Assembly: GCA_016715405.1 (NCBI GenBank)
Contig: JADKAE010000005.1
Location: 173,687-237,686, forward strand
Direction: 5' to 3'
Source of the DNA: Saprospiraceae bacterium
GTDB taxonomy: Bacteria > Bacteroidota > Bacteroidia > Chitinophagales > Saprospiraceae
DNA: 64,000 nt
Part shown: positions 20,876-30,277 of the stretch, piece after piece
Numbering within the stretch: position 1 is the first letter of the stretch
How the letters are laid out: each line of letters starts with the position of its first letter
Position numbers and translations under genes: made by a program
The notes under the pieces: generated by a model
The model's database searches: none
Seen by the model: the letters and a program-made list of their open reading frames with translations, nothing else
Told to the model about the DNA's origin: nothing

Positions 20876-21427
20876 ATGGAGACGGCATTTTTTCGCCATA
20901 ACGAAGACTTTACGCTCTTCGGCCAACAGCACCTGGTGATGATGGGGCTTACCCTGTTGTGCTGTATTTCACTGCCCTACGCGAGCAAGCGATATCTCAG
21001 CGAACAGCAGCAACTTGGCTTAGCCCGCGGCATCAAGTTGGTATTGGCATTTTGGGTGTTATTCTGGATAGCCGCGCGTATCGCCCAGGGGTATTTCAAC
21101 CCCGCCACCGATCTCCCGTTCGACCTCTGCAATATGATGTCGCTGGTGCTGCCCTTCCTGATGTGGCGGCCGTCGCACCGGGCGCACGAGATTTTTTATT
21201 TCTGGATACTGGCCGGCACGATCCAGGCTATTCTCACCCCCCATTTATACGAGGGTTTTCCCAATTTTACTTTTTTTAAATATTGGTTCGTCCACGGCGG
21301 ATTAGTGGTTTACGCCGTGTACGTCACTTCGGTCTTTCGCCTGTATCCCACCCGGCGCAGCATCTGGCGCGCTTTCGGTTATTTGCAGGGTTACGCCGCT
21401 TTTGTGCTGGTGATGTTCTCTGTTTAA
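20876..21427 (+). CDS. TIGR02206/YwaF-like membrane protein, C-terminally truncated
   Basis: 183 residues with about five transmembrane helices. FGQQHLVMMGLTLLCC, DLPFDLCNMMSLVLPF and FWILAGTIQAILTPHLYEG are typical of the YwaF/TIGR02206 membrane family. That family usually runs to about 230 residues; here the frame ends at GYAAFVLVMFSV followed by stop codons, and no continuation is visible in other frames. Repeat-like DNA starts right at the break. Divergent from purF. Function unknown, probably reduced or lost. Confidence 0.75.
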   Translation: METAFFRHNEDFTLFGQQHLVMMGLTLLCCISLPYASKRYLSEQQQLGLARGIKLVLAFWVLFWIAARIAQGYFNPATDLPFDLCNMMSLVLPFLMWRPSHRAHEIFYFWILAGTIQAILTPHLYEGFPNFTFFKYWFVHGGLVVYAVYVTSVFRLYPTRRSIWRAFGYLQGYAAFVLVMFSV

Positions 21428-21429
21428 GT

Positions 21430-21530
21430 ATAACTAGCAAAGATAAGGAACGGATAACAGACAACGGAGAACGGAGAACGGACAACCGACAACAGACAAC
21501 CCCTCTTTCTCGTTCTAATAGAAAACCTAC
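21430..21530. repeat. ACGGAGAACGG / ACAACAGACAAC word repeat
   Basis: Short direct repeats (GGATAACAGACAACGG, ACGGAGAACGGACAACC and similar) fill the gap between the truncated membrane gene and the haem-binding gene. No promoter or gene was seen. Confidence 0.6.
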
Positions 21531-21534
21531 CGTC

Positions 21535-22026
21535 ATGAAAAAAATAGTAAAAATGATCCTGTTGGTACTGGTGGGATTGATCGTCATTGCGCAATTCTTC
21601 CGCATCGATAAAACTGCGCCGGCAGTGAATGCCTCGCAAGATTTTCTGACGCTTGCGGCAGCGCCCGCCGATGTAGCCGCACTGGTTCGCGACGCCTGCT
21701 ACGACTGCCACTCCTACGAATCGAAATATCCCTGGTATTCCAACGTGGCGCCCGTTTCGTGGATGGTAAAAAAACATATCAACGAAGGCCGCGAAAATCT
21801 CAATTTTTCTATCTACGATACCTATAGCCCGGAGGATAAAGGCGAAATACTCGAAGAATGCGCCGAGGTAATTCAGGAAGGCGAAATGCCGCTCAAGTCC
21901 TACACATGGATGCACCCCGAAGCCCGCTTCACCGATGCCCAACGCCAACAACTCATAGGCTGGCTGGAAACGATGAGCGGCGGAGAACGGATGGGAGAAT
22001 ATCAAGAAGAGGAGGACGTGGATTAA
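21535..22026 (+). CDS. Haem-binding domain protein
   Basis: 163 residues. An N-terminal membrane anchor (IVKMILLVLVGLIVIAQFF) is followed by a periplasmic domain with the covalent haem motif CYDCH in DACYDCHSYESKYPWYSNVAP, and a distal Met/His-bearing segment (MPLKSYTWMHPEAR) that could supply the other axial ligand. This is the 'haem-binding domain' family (PF14376-like), a small c-type cytochrome common in Bacteroidota. The start at 21535 begins MKKIVKM; upstream in-frame sequence is repeat. Confidence 0.87.
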   Translation: MKKIVKMILLVLVGLIVIAQFFRIDKTAPAVNASQDFLTLAAAPADVAALVRDACYDCHSYESKYPWYSNVAPVSWMVKKHINEGRENLNFSIYDTYSPEDKGEILEECAEVIQEGEMPLKSYTWMHPEARFTDAQRQQLIGWLETMSGGERMGEYQEEEDVD

Positions 22027-22104
22027 TTACGAATGTGTAATTACGAATTACGAATGTGCAATTTATAAATTAAAAAATAATATTATTAAAATAATTCGTA
22101 ATTC
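22027..22104. terminator. AATTACGAAT repeat hairpin between convergent genes
   Basis: Direct AATTACGAATGTG words (22026-22060) are complementary to ATTCGTAATTCGTCATTCGTCATT (22093-22116) across an AT-rich loop of about 35 bp. It lies between convergent stops, so it probably terminates both transcripts. Confidence 0.6.
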
Positions 22105-22105
22105 G

Positions 22106-22810
22106 TCATTCGTCATTTGATTTTACGCTGAGAATGAAGCCGACTTTGTAGACATTTTCGATAGTGATATTGGGGTCGTTTTGCAGCAATTTGCGCAAGC
22201 GGGATATAAAGACATCGAAACTGCGGCCCAGGAAATAATCTCGTTTGCCATAGATTTGCTCTACTGCGTCGTCGCGGCGGAGAATTTGGTTTTGGTGCAG
22301 GCACAATAGCCGGAGCACCTCGTTTTCTTTTTCGGTGAGTCGCCAGGTTTCGTCTTGCCAGGAGAGCTCCTGACGGGAATAGTCGAACTCGTATGCTCCG
22401 ATCGTGTAATTTTTTGGACTTGGCGCCTGTTGTGCTTCTGCCTGGCGGCGCAGCATCACCTTGATGCGGCACAGCAACTCTTCTTCGTCAAAAGGTTTGG
22501 TGATATAGTCTTCGGCGCCGAGGTCGAAGCCTTTGAGTTTGTCGTTTTTCAGGGAGCGGGCCGTGAGGAAAAAGAAGGGAACCTCCGGATTCACCGCCCT
22601 CAGTTGGCGGGCCAGAGTAAAGCCGTCCATTTTGGGCATCATCACGTCGAGGATGCAGAGGTCGTAGCTGCCGCGGCGGAAAGAATCCAGTCCCGTGGCG
22701 CCGTCGCGGCACAATTTGACGTGCAAGCCCTCGCTTTCCAGGTATTCTGAAAGCAAAAAACCCATGCTGAGGTCGTCTTCTACGAGTAATATGCTGGGAT
22801 TGGGTTTCAT
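22106..22810 (-). CDS. OmpR-family response regulator
   Basis: 234 residues. Receiver domain with VEDD near 10-13, phospho-acceptor D55 in ILDVMMPKMDG and Lys near 105 in ITKPF, then a winged-helix domain (LTEKENEVLRLLCLHQ, FDVFISRLRKLLQND). It lies downstream of a sensor kinase on the same strand with a 107-bp gap holding a palindromic repeat, so kinase and regulator form a pair although the repeat may lower the level of the second gene. It is a paralogue in design of the regulator at 9026-9727. Confidence 0.93.
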   Translation of the reverse strand: MKPNPSILLVEDDLSMGFLLSEYLESEGLHVKLCRDGATGLDSFRRGSYDLCILDVMMPKMDGFTLARQLRAVNPEVPFFFLTARSLKNDKLKGFDLGAEDYITKPFDEEELLCRIKVMLRRQAEAQQAPSPKNYTIGAYEFDYSRQELSWQDETWRLTEKENEVLRLLCLHQNQILRRDDAVEQIYGKRDYFLGRSFDVFISRLRKLLQNDPNITIENVYKVGFILSVKSNDE

Positions 22811-22829
22811 GGTAAATGAGATATTTTTA

Positions 22830-22920
22830 CCGCGGAGTAAAAAGAGTTTAACGCAGAGTTTCGCAGAGTGATATTTGCCTCTGCGAAACTCTGCGTAATA
22901 CTCCTGAAACTCTGCGGTTA
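22830..22920. repeat. CTCTGCG palindromic repeat
   Basis: Starts ACCGCGGAGT, continues with ACGCAGAGTTTCGCAGAGTG, then the inverted half CTCTGCGAAACTCTGCGT, and ends AACTCTGCGGTTA. The terminal TTA is the stop codon of the sensor kinase, so the element touches the gene end. Relatives lie at 11726, 33784 and 55407. Confidence 0.8.
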
Positions 22921-24155
22921 TAAAAAAGGCAGATACACCTCAAATCGGCTCCCCTTATTCACTTCGCTGAAAACCCGCACAAAACCCTTGTGCAACTCTA
23001 CCATGCTTTTTACATAAGCCAGCCCCAGGCCGAAGCCTTTTTGTTCGTGGATATCGCCCTGCCCGGCGCGCTGGAATTTTTCGAAAATTAATCTGCACTG
23101 GGAAGCCGGAATACCGACGCCGTTGTCCTGCACCTGGATGAGGATACCGCGGCGATGTTCCTGTGCCGAAATGCGGATATGGGGTTTGTCGCAGGCGTAT
23201 TTCAGCGCGTTGTCGAGCAGATTTCGGAATACATTGCTGAGGTGGAGGCGGTCGCCAAATACTTCGTAGGTATCGGGCGCCTCGTCGAGGCTGACCGTGG
23301 CGCCGCTGCGTTCGATTTGCATGGCCATGTCGCTGCAGACGGATGCCAGCAGGCTCTTGAGGTTAAGGCGTTCTTTTTGCAGGCTGTAATCGCCGTTTTC
23401 TACCCTGGCCAGATGCAATACGCGCTCTACTTGCGACAACAGCCGGGCATTTTCGCGCCGCACTATATCGACGAAGGGATTATCTTTCAATTCCTGGTGT
23501 TTTTGCCGAGCATATTCACGGCCAGTCCTACATTGGCCAAGGGCGTGCGAAATTCGTGGGCCATGTTGTTGAAGAAGTCCATGTTGGTTTCGAGCAGTCG
23601 CTTTTGTTTGAGCAGCGACCAGTTGGCAAACAACAGCACCGCGGCGGTAAACAACAGGATCAGTATAGTGGCCGTCACCATAAAGTGCATTTTCTCGAGC
23701 ATAAAAGACTGCCGGTCGGGGAAATTGAGCTGCATAAAAGCCGTTTCCGATAGGGAGTCGGCAGGCAGGGGCACCTGGCATTGGTAGATACCCTGCTCGC
23801 AGGTTCGTGTGAGCGAGTCGGCAGAAAAAGCCATGTTGTAGTCGAGGTCGATCTGGTAAAAATCTAGCGACTGCCGCAAGCTGTTGTGAAAAGCCGTATC
23901 ACTTGCCAGCTCGACAGCAGTATTGGCTACTGCAACACCCGAGTGGCAGCTGGGCTGGGAGGCCGTTTTGGTGCACAACATACCTCCACCGTAGTCTTCG
24001 ACCGTAGCGCAAACCGCCATGCAGACGCGCTGGTTGAAAATCTCTTCCGACAATTCGCGGGAATGGCGCATCCATTTCAACTGGAAAACGACCAACCCGA
24101 TAACCGCCAGGGTGGAGGCAACGAGGAGCAAAGGAATTTGGCGAAGTAGTTTCAT
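22918..24155 (-). CDS. Sensor histidine kinase with Cys-rich sensor domain (one frameshift)
   Basis: About 412 residues. The start at 24153-24155 gives MKLLRQIPLLLVASTLAV (TM1). The periplasmic domain contains six Cys (in RVCMAVCATVEDYG, MLCTKT, PSCHSG and TCEQGIYQC), unusual for this family. TM2 (MVTATILILLFTAAVLLF) leads straight to HisKA (NNMAHEFRTPLANV), with no HAMP. The frame shifts near 23515; the rest holds LLDNALKYA, QDNGVGIP and FGLGLAYVKSM. The partner regulator is downstream, and a secreted Cys-rich protein is divergently encoded. A metal or thiol-redox signal is an inference. Confidence 0.9.
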
Positions 24156-24180
24156 ACAATACAATTGCGCAATTGATCTT

Positions 24181-24214
24181 CAAATTTACATACAAAACCC
24201 TACCTCTTGCCAAA
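24181..24214 (-). promoter_or_regulatory. Promoter of the Cys-rich sensor kinase
   Basis: On the minus strand TTTG (24214-24211), 22 nt, then TAAATTTG (24188-24181): a good Bacteroidota -33 / -7 pair, 25 nt before the kinase ATG. Confidence 0.55.
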
Positions 24215-24276
24215 CAATAACAAGTGCTTAACAAGTGGCTAACACCTGAAAAACAGCTTTGGACGGGCGCCGGCCC

Positions 24277-24284
24277 TAACTTTG
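24277..24284 (+). promoter_or_regulatory. -7 box of the Cys-rich secreted protein gene
   Basis: TAACTTTG matches TAnnTTTG, with CTTTGG 15 nt upstream (short of the usual 19-21). It lies 45 nt before the ATG and back-to-back with the kinase promoter. Confidence 0.45.
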
Positions 24285-24329
24285 CATCGACAATTTTATT
24301 TATATTCAAATTCTAAAAACATCCGCTGT

Positions 24330-24659
24330 ATGAAACATGCACTGTTGTCTCTGCTCTTCTTGTTTGGCTTAGCTATTGTTCAACTCCAGGCGCAAAGCTG
24401 CCAGCCTTGTCCTCCGGGTTGCTGTGCACAACCCTGTAAGAGCACCGCTGCCGGCGACCAAAAAGCCTGCACGCCTGAAGCCGCCGCCAAATGCACCCCC
24501 GCTGAATTGGAAGCCTGCAAAGCCGCCGGCAAACCCAACTGCGCCGACAAAAAGTCGGGCAAAAAAGCCGCCACTACACCCAAAACGAAATCACCCGCTG
24601 TACAAACTGTTAGCGTTCAGCCAGCCGATCGGCAGAAGCAAATGGACGGAGAGATGTAA
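24330..24659 (+). CDS. Small Cys-rich secreted protein
   Basis: 109 residues. A signal peptide (MKHALLSLLFLFGLAIVQLQ, cleaved after AQA-type residues) is followed by a region with about ten Cys (SCQPCPPGCCAQPCKS, ACTP, KCTP, EACKA, NCADKK) and a Lys/Thr-rich tail. The Cys spacing could bind metal or form disulfides, but no known family was recognised. It is divergent from the Cys-rich sensor kinase, with facing promoters, and is followed by a clear terminator. A regulatory link to the kinase is plausible but unproven. Confidence 0.8.
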   Translation: MKHALLSLLFLFGLAIVQLQAQSCQPCPPGCCAQPCKSTAAGDQKACTPEAAAKCTPAELEACKAAGKPNCADKKSGKKAATTPKTKSPAVQTVSVQPADRQKQMDGEM

Positions 24660-24687
24660 TTCTACCTCAGCAAGCTATACAAATCAT

Positions 24688-24726
24688 CCCCGATCTGAGC
24701 GCACTCGATCGGGGTGGTTTTGTTTT
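24688..24726 (+). terminator. Rho-independent terminator
   Basis: CCCCGATC (24688-24695) and GATCGGGG (24707-24714) form a stem with an 11-nt loop, followed by TGGTTTTGTTTTT. It lies 29 bp after the Cys-rich gene. Confidence 0.8.
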
Positions 24727-24765
24727 TGGGTAAATGCGTTGGGCGACAGTTGAGGCACTCTTGTA

Positions 24766-25894
24766 TCATATAAGATGCTTGGGAAGATCCTGCACCCGCT
24801 CGCAACAAACCTGCTCCATCACCTGCTGTAATTGTTTTTTCAAAATCGTGCAAACGTGGTCGCCGCCGGCTTTGCCCATCGCCGCTACGCCGTACATAAA
24901 CGACCTGCCGAGGAAGGTAAACTCCGCGCCGGAGGCCAGCGCGCGCGCCACATCAACACCCGAGCGGATACCGCTGTCGAGCATAATTTTGATCTTTCCG
25001 GCGTGGCGTTGCACGATGGGCGGCAGGGATCTGATAGACGATTGCCCCGCGTCGAGTTGCCGCCCGCCGTGGTTGGATACAATGACGCCGTCGAAGCCGA
25101 GGCGGATGGCCATCTCGGTGTCTTCTTCGCTGGCCACTCCTTTGAGCACCAGTTTGCCGCGCCAGCGGTCGCGGATGGGCGCAAGCTTTAGCTTCGTTGA
25201 CCCTGCCGGAGAAGGTCTGGTTCATGTATTTCCCGAGCTGGCCCATGTTGAGGTCTTTGGGCATGTATTTTTTTAGGTTGGCAAATTCGGGTTGTCCGTG
25301 CAAAAGCGTCCTGATCGCCCATTCGGGTTTTCCCAGTATGTGAAGTATGTTCGAAAACGTCATTTGGGGCGGCATGGCCAGTCCGTTGCGGATGTCGCGG
25401 GGGCGGTAGCCAAAACTCGGCACGTCGCAGAGGACGCACAATACTTCGCAGCCGGCGGCTTCGGCGCGGTCGAACAGGTCGTCGCGCAGGGCGTTTTCGG
25501 CAGGGTGGTAGAGTTGAAACCAGAAGTTGCCGTCGGTGAGCTTTCCGATGGTCTCGATACTCGCCGTCGTCACCGTGCTGAGCACGAAGGGAATATTGTG
25601 TTGCCGGGCGGCTGTTGCCAATATTTCCGGCGCGCCCGGCCACATCAGCCCTTGCAGGCCGATGGGCGCTATGCCGAAGGGCGCGTCGTATACCTTGCCG
25701 AATAATTCGGTTTTGAGGCTCGAAGCGGTGTGATTGCTCAAATAATACGGCTTCAACTCCACCTCGCGAAGTTCGGCGGTGTTTTTGTGCAGGTTGACGT
25801 CTTCGTTGCAGCCGCCGTCGAGGTACTCGAAAGCAAAGCGGGGAATGCGTTGTTTTGCCCGCAAGCGGAGGTCTTCAATGGCCGGATATTTCAT
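24766..25894 (-). CDS. FMN-dependent alpha-hydroxy-acid oxidase/dehydrogenase (one frameshift)
   Basis: About 376 residues, of the L-lactate dehydrogenase (LldD)/glycolate oxidase TIM-barrel family. FEYLDGGCNED, APIGLQGLMWPGAPE, FWFQLYHP, SNHGGRQLD (catalytic His and Arg) and SGAEFTFLGRSFMYG (FMN phosphate site) are all present. The frame shifts near 25185. It starts 6 bp after the esterase-GH3 gene, so the two form an operon. Oxidation of lactate or a related hydroxy acid to the keto acid is expected; the exact substrate and electron acceptor are not readable. Confidence 0.9.
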
Positions 25895-25900
25895 GCGGGT

Positions 25901-28579
25901 TTATTTGTATTTCAAACCAAAACCAAACGGATACAAGGGGTTCTTCGAGTCGTAAGGCACGTCGGGTTTTTGTGCCCGCACGGCTTCCATACTCGACGGC
26001 AGCTCGAAGGGTAGTTTGCCTTCGGGTTTGGCTTTTCCAAAAATCACGTCCAACACGGCAGCATCACTGGCGCCGTAGTTGGCCACCACGGCCCGCGCTG
26101 CGGCGTTGATTTCGGGGAAAACCGCCGGGCGGTCCAGGTATATGTCCACGATAGTAGGCGTTGTTTTGCACAGGTCGAGCACGTCTTGCAGGTCTTTGCC
26201 TTTAAAGTCGAGGTCGCCGTGGTGAAAACCTTTAGCAATGGGATTAGTTGTTTCGACAGGTACCCAGGGCGTATTCAGGCGGATGATGGCGAAGTCGGCG
26301 TCTTTTGGGTCGTTTACTACCGTGCCATAGCGGGCGGCGACTTCGGGCGACACGTTTTTGACAAAAATTTTCAACCCCGGTTTTTTGAGCGGCAGTATGT
26401 TCTTTGGGTTTTTCAGCAGCGTCAGCGAGCGGCGCTGGGCGGCGTCGGCTTCTTTTTGGAAATCGGCGTTGCCGACGACGGTTTTTACTTTCGATTCGTC
26501 TACAAAGGGCTCGTCGAATAGCCCCAGCTCGAATTTTTTGGCGCAACAGGCGGCGCACCGATTGGTCTATGCGCGTTTCTGTGAGGCTGCCTTCCTTGAC
26601 CAGTTCAATGATATAATTCGGGCAACTCTCGCCGCCAAACTGGTCCACGCCGGCGTCGATTATTTTTTTTACGCGTTCTTTTTCGCTCAGTTTTTCCACG
26701 CCCCAGGCGCGGGCGGGCCAGACGAAGAAAGGGGTTCTGATATCGGTTATCAAGCCCCAGTCGGTGCAAACCACGCCGTCGTAGCGATATTTTTCGCGCA
26801 GGAGCTTGGTGATGATGCTTTTGTTGAACGACATGGCCACGTCTTCATCCGTTTGTCCCATGGGTACGCCGTAGTAGGGCATGATGGCCGCCGTGCCGGC
26901 CTTGAACGCCGCCTCAAAGGGAATGAGGTGGTAGTCGAAGTTGTTACCCGGATAAATTTGTCCTTTTTGGAAAGGGAAATGCGGATCGAGTCCTTCGTTT
27001 TGCGGGCCGCCGCCGGGGAAGTGCTTGGTCATACAAGCCACGCCATTTTTGAGGTCTTTACCTTGCAGTCCTTTTATGTACGCCGTCACCATGCGGGCGG
27101 TGAGCTGCGCGTCTTCGCTGAAATTGCCGCTGATGCGCGGCCAGCGGGGTTCGGTGGCGAGGTCGATCTGCGGGTGCAGGCTTTCGCGGATGCCAATCGC
27201 GAGATATTCCTGTCGTACGATGTCGGCAAAACGCTCCATGAGTTTTTCATCGCCGATGGCGGCAAATCCCGGGCATTCGGGCCACTGCGAAAAGCCGACG
27301 GCGGACATGGAGAAAATGTTGTTGCTGAAGTGGTTGCGCGGGTCGCTGGCGATGGTAATAGGGATGCCAAGGCGGGTTCGGGCGGCGGCTTTTTGCAAAT
27401 TGTTGTACCACTTGGCTGTTATGGCAGGATCAGCGGGGATTTGCCAGAGGTTGAAGTGGGTCATTTTCAGGTTGTTCATGTTGTCTACCGCGGCGGGGAG
27501 CATGGCACTGGTACCTTCGCCGGCTTTGGCCGGATTCAATTCGAGACTTCCGTCGGTATTGATGGGCGCGCCGTTGATGAATAGCATACCTGCTTTTTCT
27601 TCGAGGGTCATCTGCGCGAGCAGGTCGTTCACCCTTTTGTCGACGGGTTGCGAGGCATCCTCGTAAACGTCTTTTTTGCCGTTGTGGTTGAGGTCGCGAT
27701 AGTCGCGGAACCAGCCGTTGGCGTCGAGCCATTCGCCGAAGCGATCGATCCAGTTGTCGGTGATCATATTTTGCTTGCGCATGCCGAAGCCGTGGCCGCC
27801 TTCGGGGTAGATGTGCAGTTCGATTTTTTTACCGGCGGCGCTCCATTGGTCGTACAGCGCGGTACATTGGGTATGGAAGCCGAAGACATCGTCGCCCGTC
27901 ACCGCTACGAAAAGCGGCGGCGCGTCGTCGGGTACTTTTGCCGTATTTACGACGTGCATGGCGGGGTAAATCGGCGCCGCAAAATCGGGGCGGTTGGCCG
28001 CCGTATACTCAAATGCCGCCGAACCCGCTACCGTGCCGCCCGCCGAAAAACCCATGATGCCTATGCGGTTGGGCTTTACGCCAAACTCCGCAGCGTGGGA
28101 GCGCACGTATTCGATGGCTGCCAGTCCGTCGGCTTTCGCCAGGGCAATAGCGGAAGCCGACGAGCTGTCCAACTCTTTTGGTTTTGCACTTTTTGGAGAA
28201 ACTCCATAACGGGGTCGGCGCCCGTAGGTACGAGGCGGTATTTCAGCACAAAGGCTGCTATGCCATTTTCGATGCACCACTTCGCCACGTCGATACCCTC
28301 GCTATTGATGCTCAGGGTATGAAAGCCGCCACCCGGCGCAATGATGAGGGCCGTGCCGTTTGCCTTGTCGGGCGCGGGCAGGTAAGCGATCATGGTGGGA
28401 GAAGAGACGTTAGCCACGATTTCTGTTCTGAAAATCGGGGAAAAAGATTCTTTTTCCGGGTTTTTCCAGACCATATCAGCCGGAGCGGGAATAGATGACA
28501 GGGCAATTATTTTTTGTGAAAAAACGCTGCCGGCTTGTGCCAATAGCAGTGCGACGAAGAGTAGGAGGTACTTGTTCAT
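25901..28579 (-). CDS. Secreted esterase-GH3 beta-glucosidase fusion (two frameshifts)
   Basis: About 893 residues. The signal peptide MNKYLLLFVALLLAQAGSVF is followed by an alpha/beta-hydrolase domain (about 50-280) with IIAPGGGFHTL (oxyanion loop), IGIMGFSAGG (GxSxG nucleophile) and GGHGFG (His). Then come a Ca-loop-like linker DLNHNGKKDVYEDAS and a family 3 glycoside hydrolase with KHFPGGGP and the nucleophile Asp in DGVVCTDWG. The C-terminal GH3 sandwich ends YPFGFGLKYK. The junction lies inside one uninterrupted frame (about 28160-26550), so the fusion is real; the shifts are near 28185 and 26540. It probably removes acyl groups and glucosyl-type residues from decorated plant-type polysaccharide. 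Confidence 0.9.
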
Positions 28580-28766
28580 GCCAGAATTTCTTTTGATTGT
28601 GATAGCCGCAATTCAAGTAAAAGTAAAAAATCGTTATTATTTAGGCTTGTTTTTAACGCAAAGGGCGCAAAGGAAGCGCAATTGTCCAAATTCACGACCT
28701 TATCGGCCTTTCAATCTAAATAGTTTCAAAAAATCAATACTTTCATATCCCAGTTAACAACCGGCC

Positions 28767-29614
28767 ATGAAAATCTATACCGAGAAAGACAAGCGCAAAC
28801 CCGAAAACTTCAGCCCGTTTCGCGAAAAAATTCACGAGATCGTTTTTGAAGCAGAAACACCCGCCGGCAAACTGTTTGACATCTTTCTGCTGGTCATGAT
28901 CCTGCTCAGCATCTTTATCCTGATGCTGGAAACAGTGCCCTCGTTTAAGGCCAAATGGGGCGAAACCTTTATTACCCTCGAATGGATTATCACCGAGTTT
29001 TTTTACAATTGAATACATCGTAAGATTATACTGCGTATACAAAACCGCTGAAATATGCCGGCAGTATTTTGGGCATCATAGATATCGCTTCTATCCTGCC
29101 TATGTACCTCGACATATTTTTCCCCGGCGCGCATTCGCTGATGGTGATGAGAGGGCTGCGCTTGTTGCGGGTTTTCCGGATTTTTAAATTGAATACTTTT
29201 ATTAATCAGGGCAATCTGATACTGGCGGCACTGCGGCAGAGCATCCCCAAAATGACCGTTTTTCTGTTTTTTGTGATAATTTCGGTGTGCCTGTTCGGTT
29301 CCATCATGTACATTGTCGAACACAATGCCAATCCGAAATTTGACAGCATCCCCACCGGCATTTATTGGGCGGTTGTTACGCTCACTACGGTAGGGTATGG
29401 AGACATAAGTCCGGTGACCGGACTGGGAAAATTTATTTCTTCTATAATTATGATCATCGGTTATGCCGTCATCGCGGTACCAACGGGTATTGTTACCTCC
29501 GCTTTGATACGCCCGGATAAACAACATACCGCCATTGCATGCAAAAATTGCGGAAGAGAAGGCCACGACACCGATGCCACGCATTGCAAATTTTGCGGAT
29601 TTCTACTCGATTAA
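28767..29614 (+). CDS. Voltage-gated potassium channel with C-terminal zinc ribbon (frameshifts)
   Basis: About 282 residues. The S1 segment (LFDIFLLVMILLSIFILML), S2-S3, an S4-like RGLRLLRVFRIFKL with regularly spaced Arg, the S5-pore-S6 unit with selectivity filter LTTVGYGDISP, and S6 (FISSIIMIIGYAVIAVPTG) are all visible. The tail CKNCGREGHDTDATHCKFCG is a CxxC...CxxC zinc ribbon. The frame shifts near 29008 and 29042, between S2 and S3. It forms a tetrameric inner-membrane K+ channel. The ribbon is an unusual cytoplasmic appendage for a short channel. Confidence 0.9.
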
Positions 29615-29677
29615 AGGCTATGACCATGCGCACCACCCGAATCGTACTCACCGAACCCTATATTAAATTCCAAACCC

Positions 29678-30061
29678 ATGCCCAGATACCTGCAACTACT
29701 CATCGGCCCCGAAATCTATTGGCTGGTGCTGTACGGCATTGTGGCTCTGCTTGCTAAAGCCAACGTACCGCCGGCTTATCCCACCAACAAAATCCTCGAT
29801 ATGCTGTGGGTGCACGTCATCCTGGCCGCCGTGCTGGTTTTTGCGCTGTGGTTTATTCCCGGAGTAGAAAAAAGCTGGCTCCTCCTGCGGGTCTGGATAG
29901 TTAGCCTGGTGATGGCGCATTTTATGCTTGAAAAAGGGCTCGGCGCGCTCAAAGACCAAAACCCGGGTGTGGGTACGGCCTATATCATCGGCATTATTTT
30001 CGTGTTTGTGGTGCTGCTGGTGGGAAGTGTGGTGGTGAAAATTTGGCAGTGGCCGTCATGA
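29678..30061 (+). CDS. Small integral membrane protein
   Basis: 127 residues with four predicted transmembrane helices: IYWLVLYGIVALLAK, MLWVHVILAAVLVFALWF, LLLRVWIVSLVMAHFML and GTAYIIGIIFVFVVLLVGSV. Start ATG at 29678 (MPRYLQLLIG). It follows the channel gene by 63 bp on the same strand. No known family was recognised. A palindromic repeat of the GACCTTACAAGG type begins 12 bp after its stop. Confidence 0.7.
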   Translation: MPRYLQLLIGPEIYWLVLYGIVALLAKANVPPAYPTNKILDMLWVHVILAAVLVFALWFIPGVEKSWLLLRVWIVSLVMAHFMLEKGLGALKDQNPGVGTAYIIGIIFVFVVLLVGSVVVKIWQWPS

Positions 30062-30072
30062 TACCGGTTAAA

Positions 30073-30105
30073 GACCTTGCAAGGTTTCCAAAACCTTGCA
30101 AGGTC
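30073..30105. repeat. GACCTTGCAAGG palindrome (copy A)
   Basis: A 33-bp palindrome-like unit whose arm is GACCTTGCAAGGTTT. It is the most diverged of five related copies (30073, 34110, 36591, 38322, 38981): its stem has GC where the others have AC. It could act as terminator for the upstream membrane protein. Confidence 0.85.
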
Positions 30106-30170
30106 TGACCTCCGTCGACAATAAAACCCCCGCCTCCAGCGTCAACACCTAGTCAGGTCGAGTGTAATGT

Positions 30171-30248
30171 CGTCAACTTAAGCTTTCTATGTTTACTAAA
30201 CTTTGGAAGTTTAGTAAACATGCGCTTCCCTTGAAGATTAAGTTGACG
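30171..30248. repeat. ATGTTTACTAAACTT palindromic element (copy 2)
   Basis: Perfect 15-nt inner arms at 30189-30203 and 30207-30221, outer arms CGTCAACTTAAGCTT (30171-30185) and its complement (30234-30248) with one mismatch. It matches the element at 6605-6690 in the opposite orientation, including an asymmetric spacer (CTTCCAAGGGG / CCCTTGAAG type). Confidence 0.85.
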
Positions 30249-30277
30249 CCTATACAGATCGAGTGTATGATTGATCT

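Noticed and set aside
26358..27584. 408-codon plus-strand frame opposite the GH3 domain
   Set aside because: Antisense to a clear glycosidase with conserved motifs; the translation has no family-like pattern.
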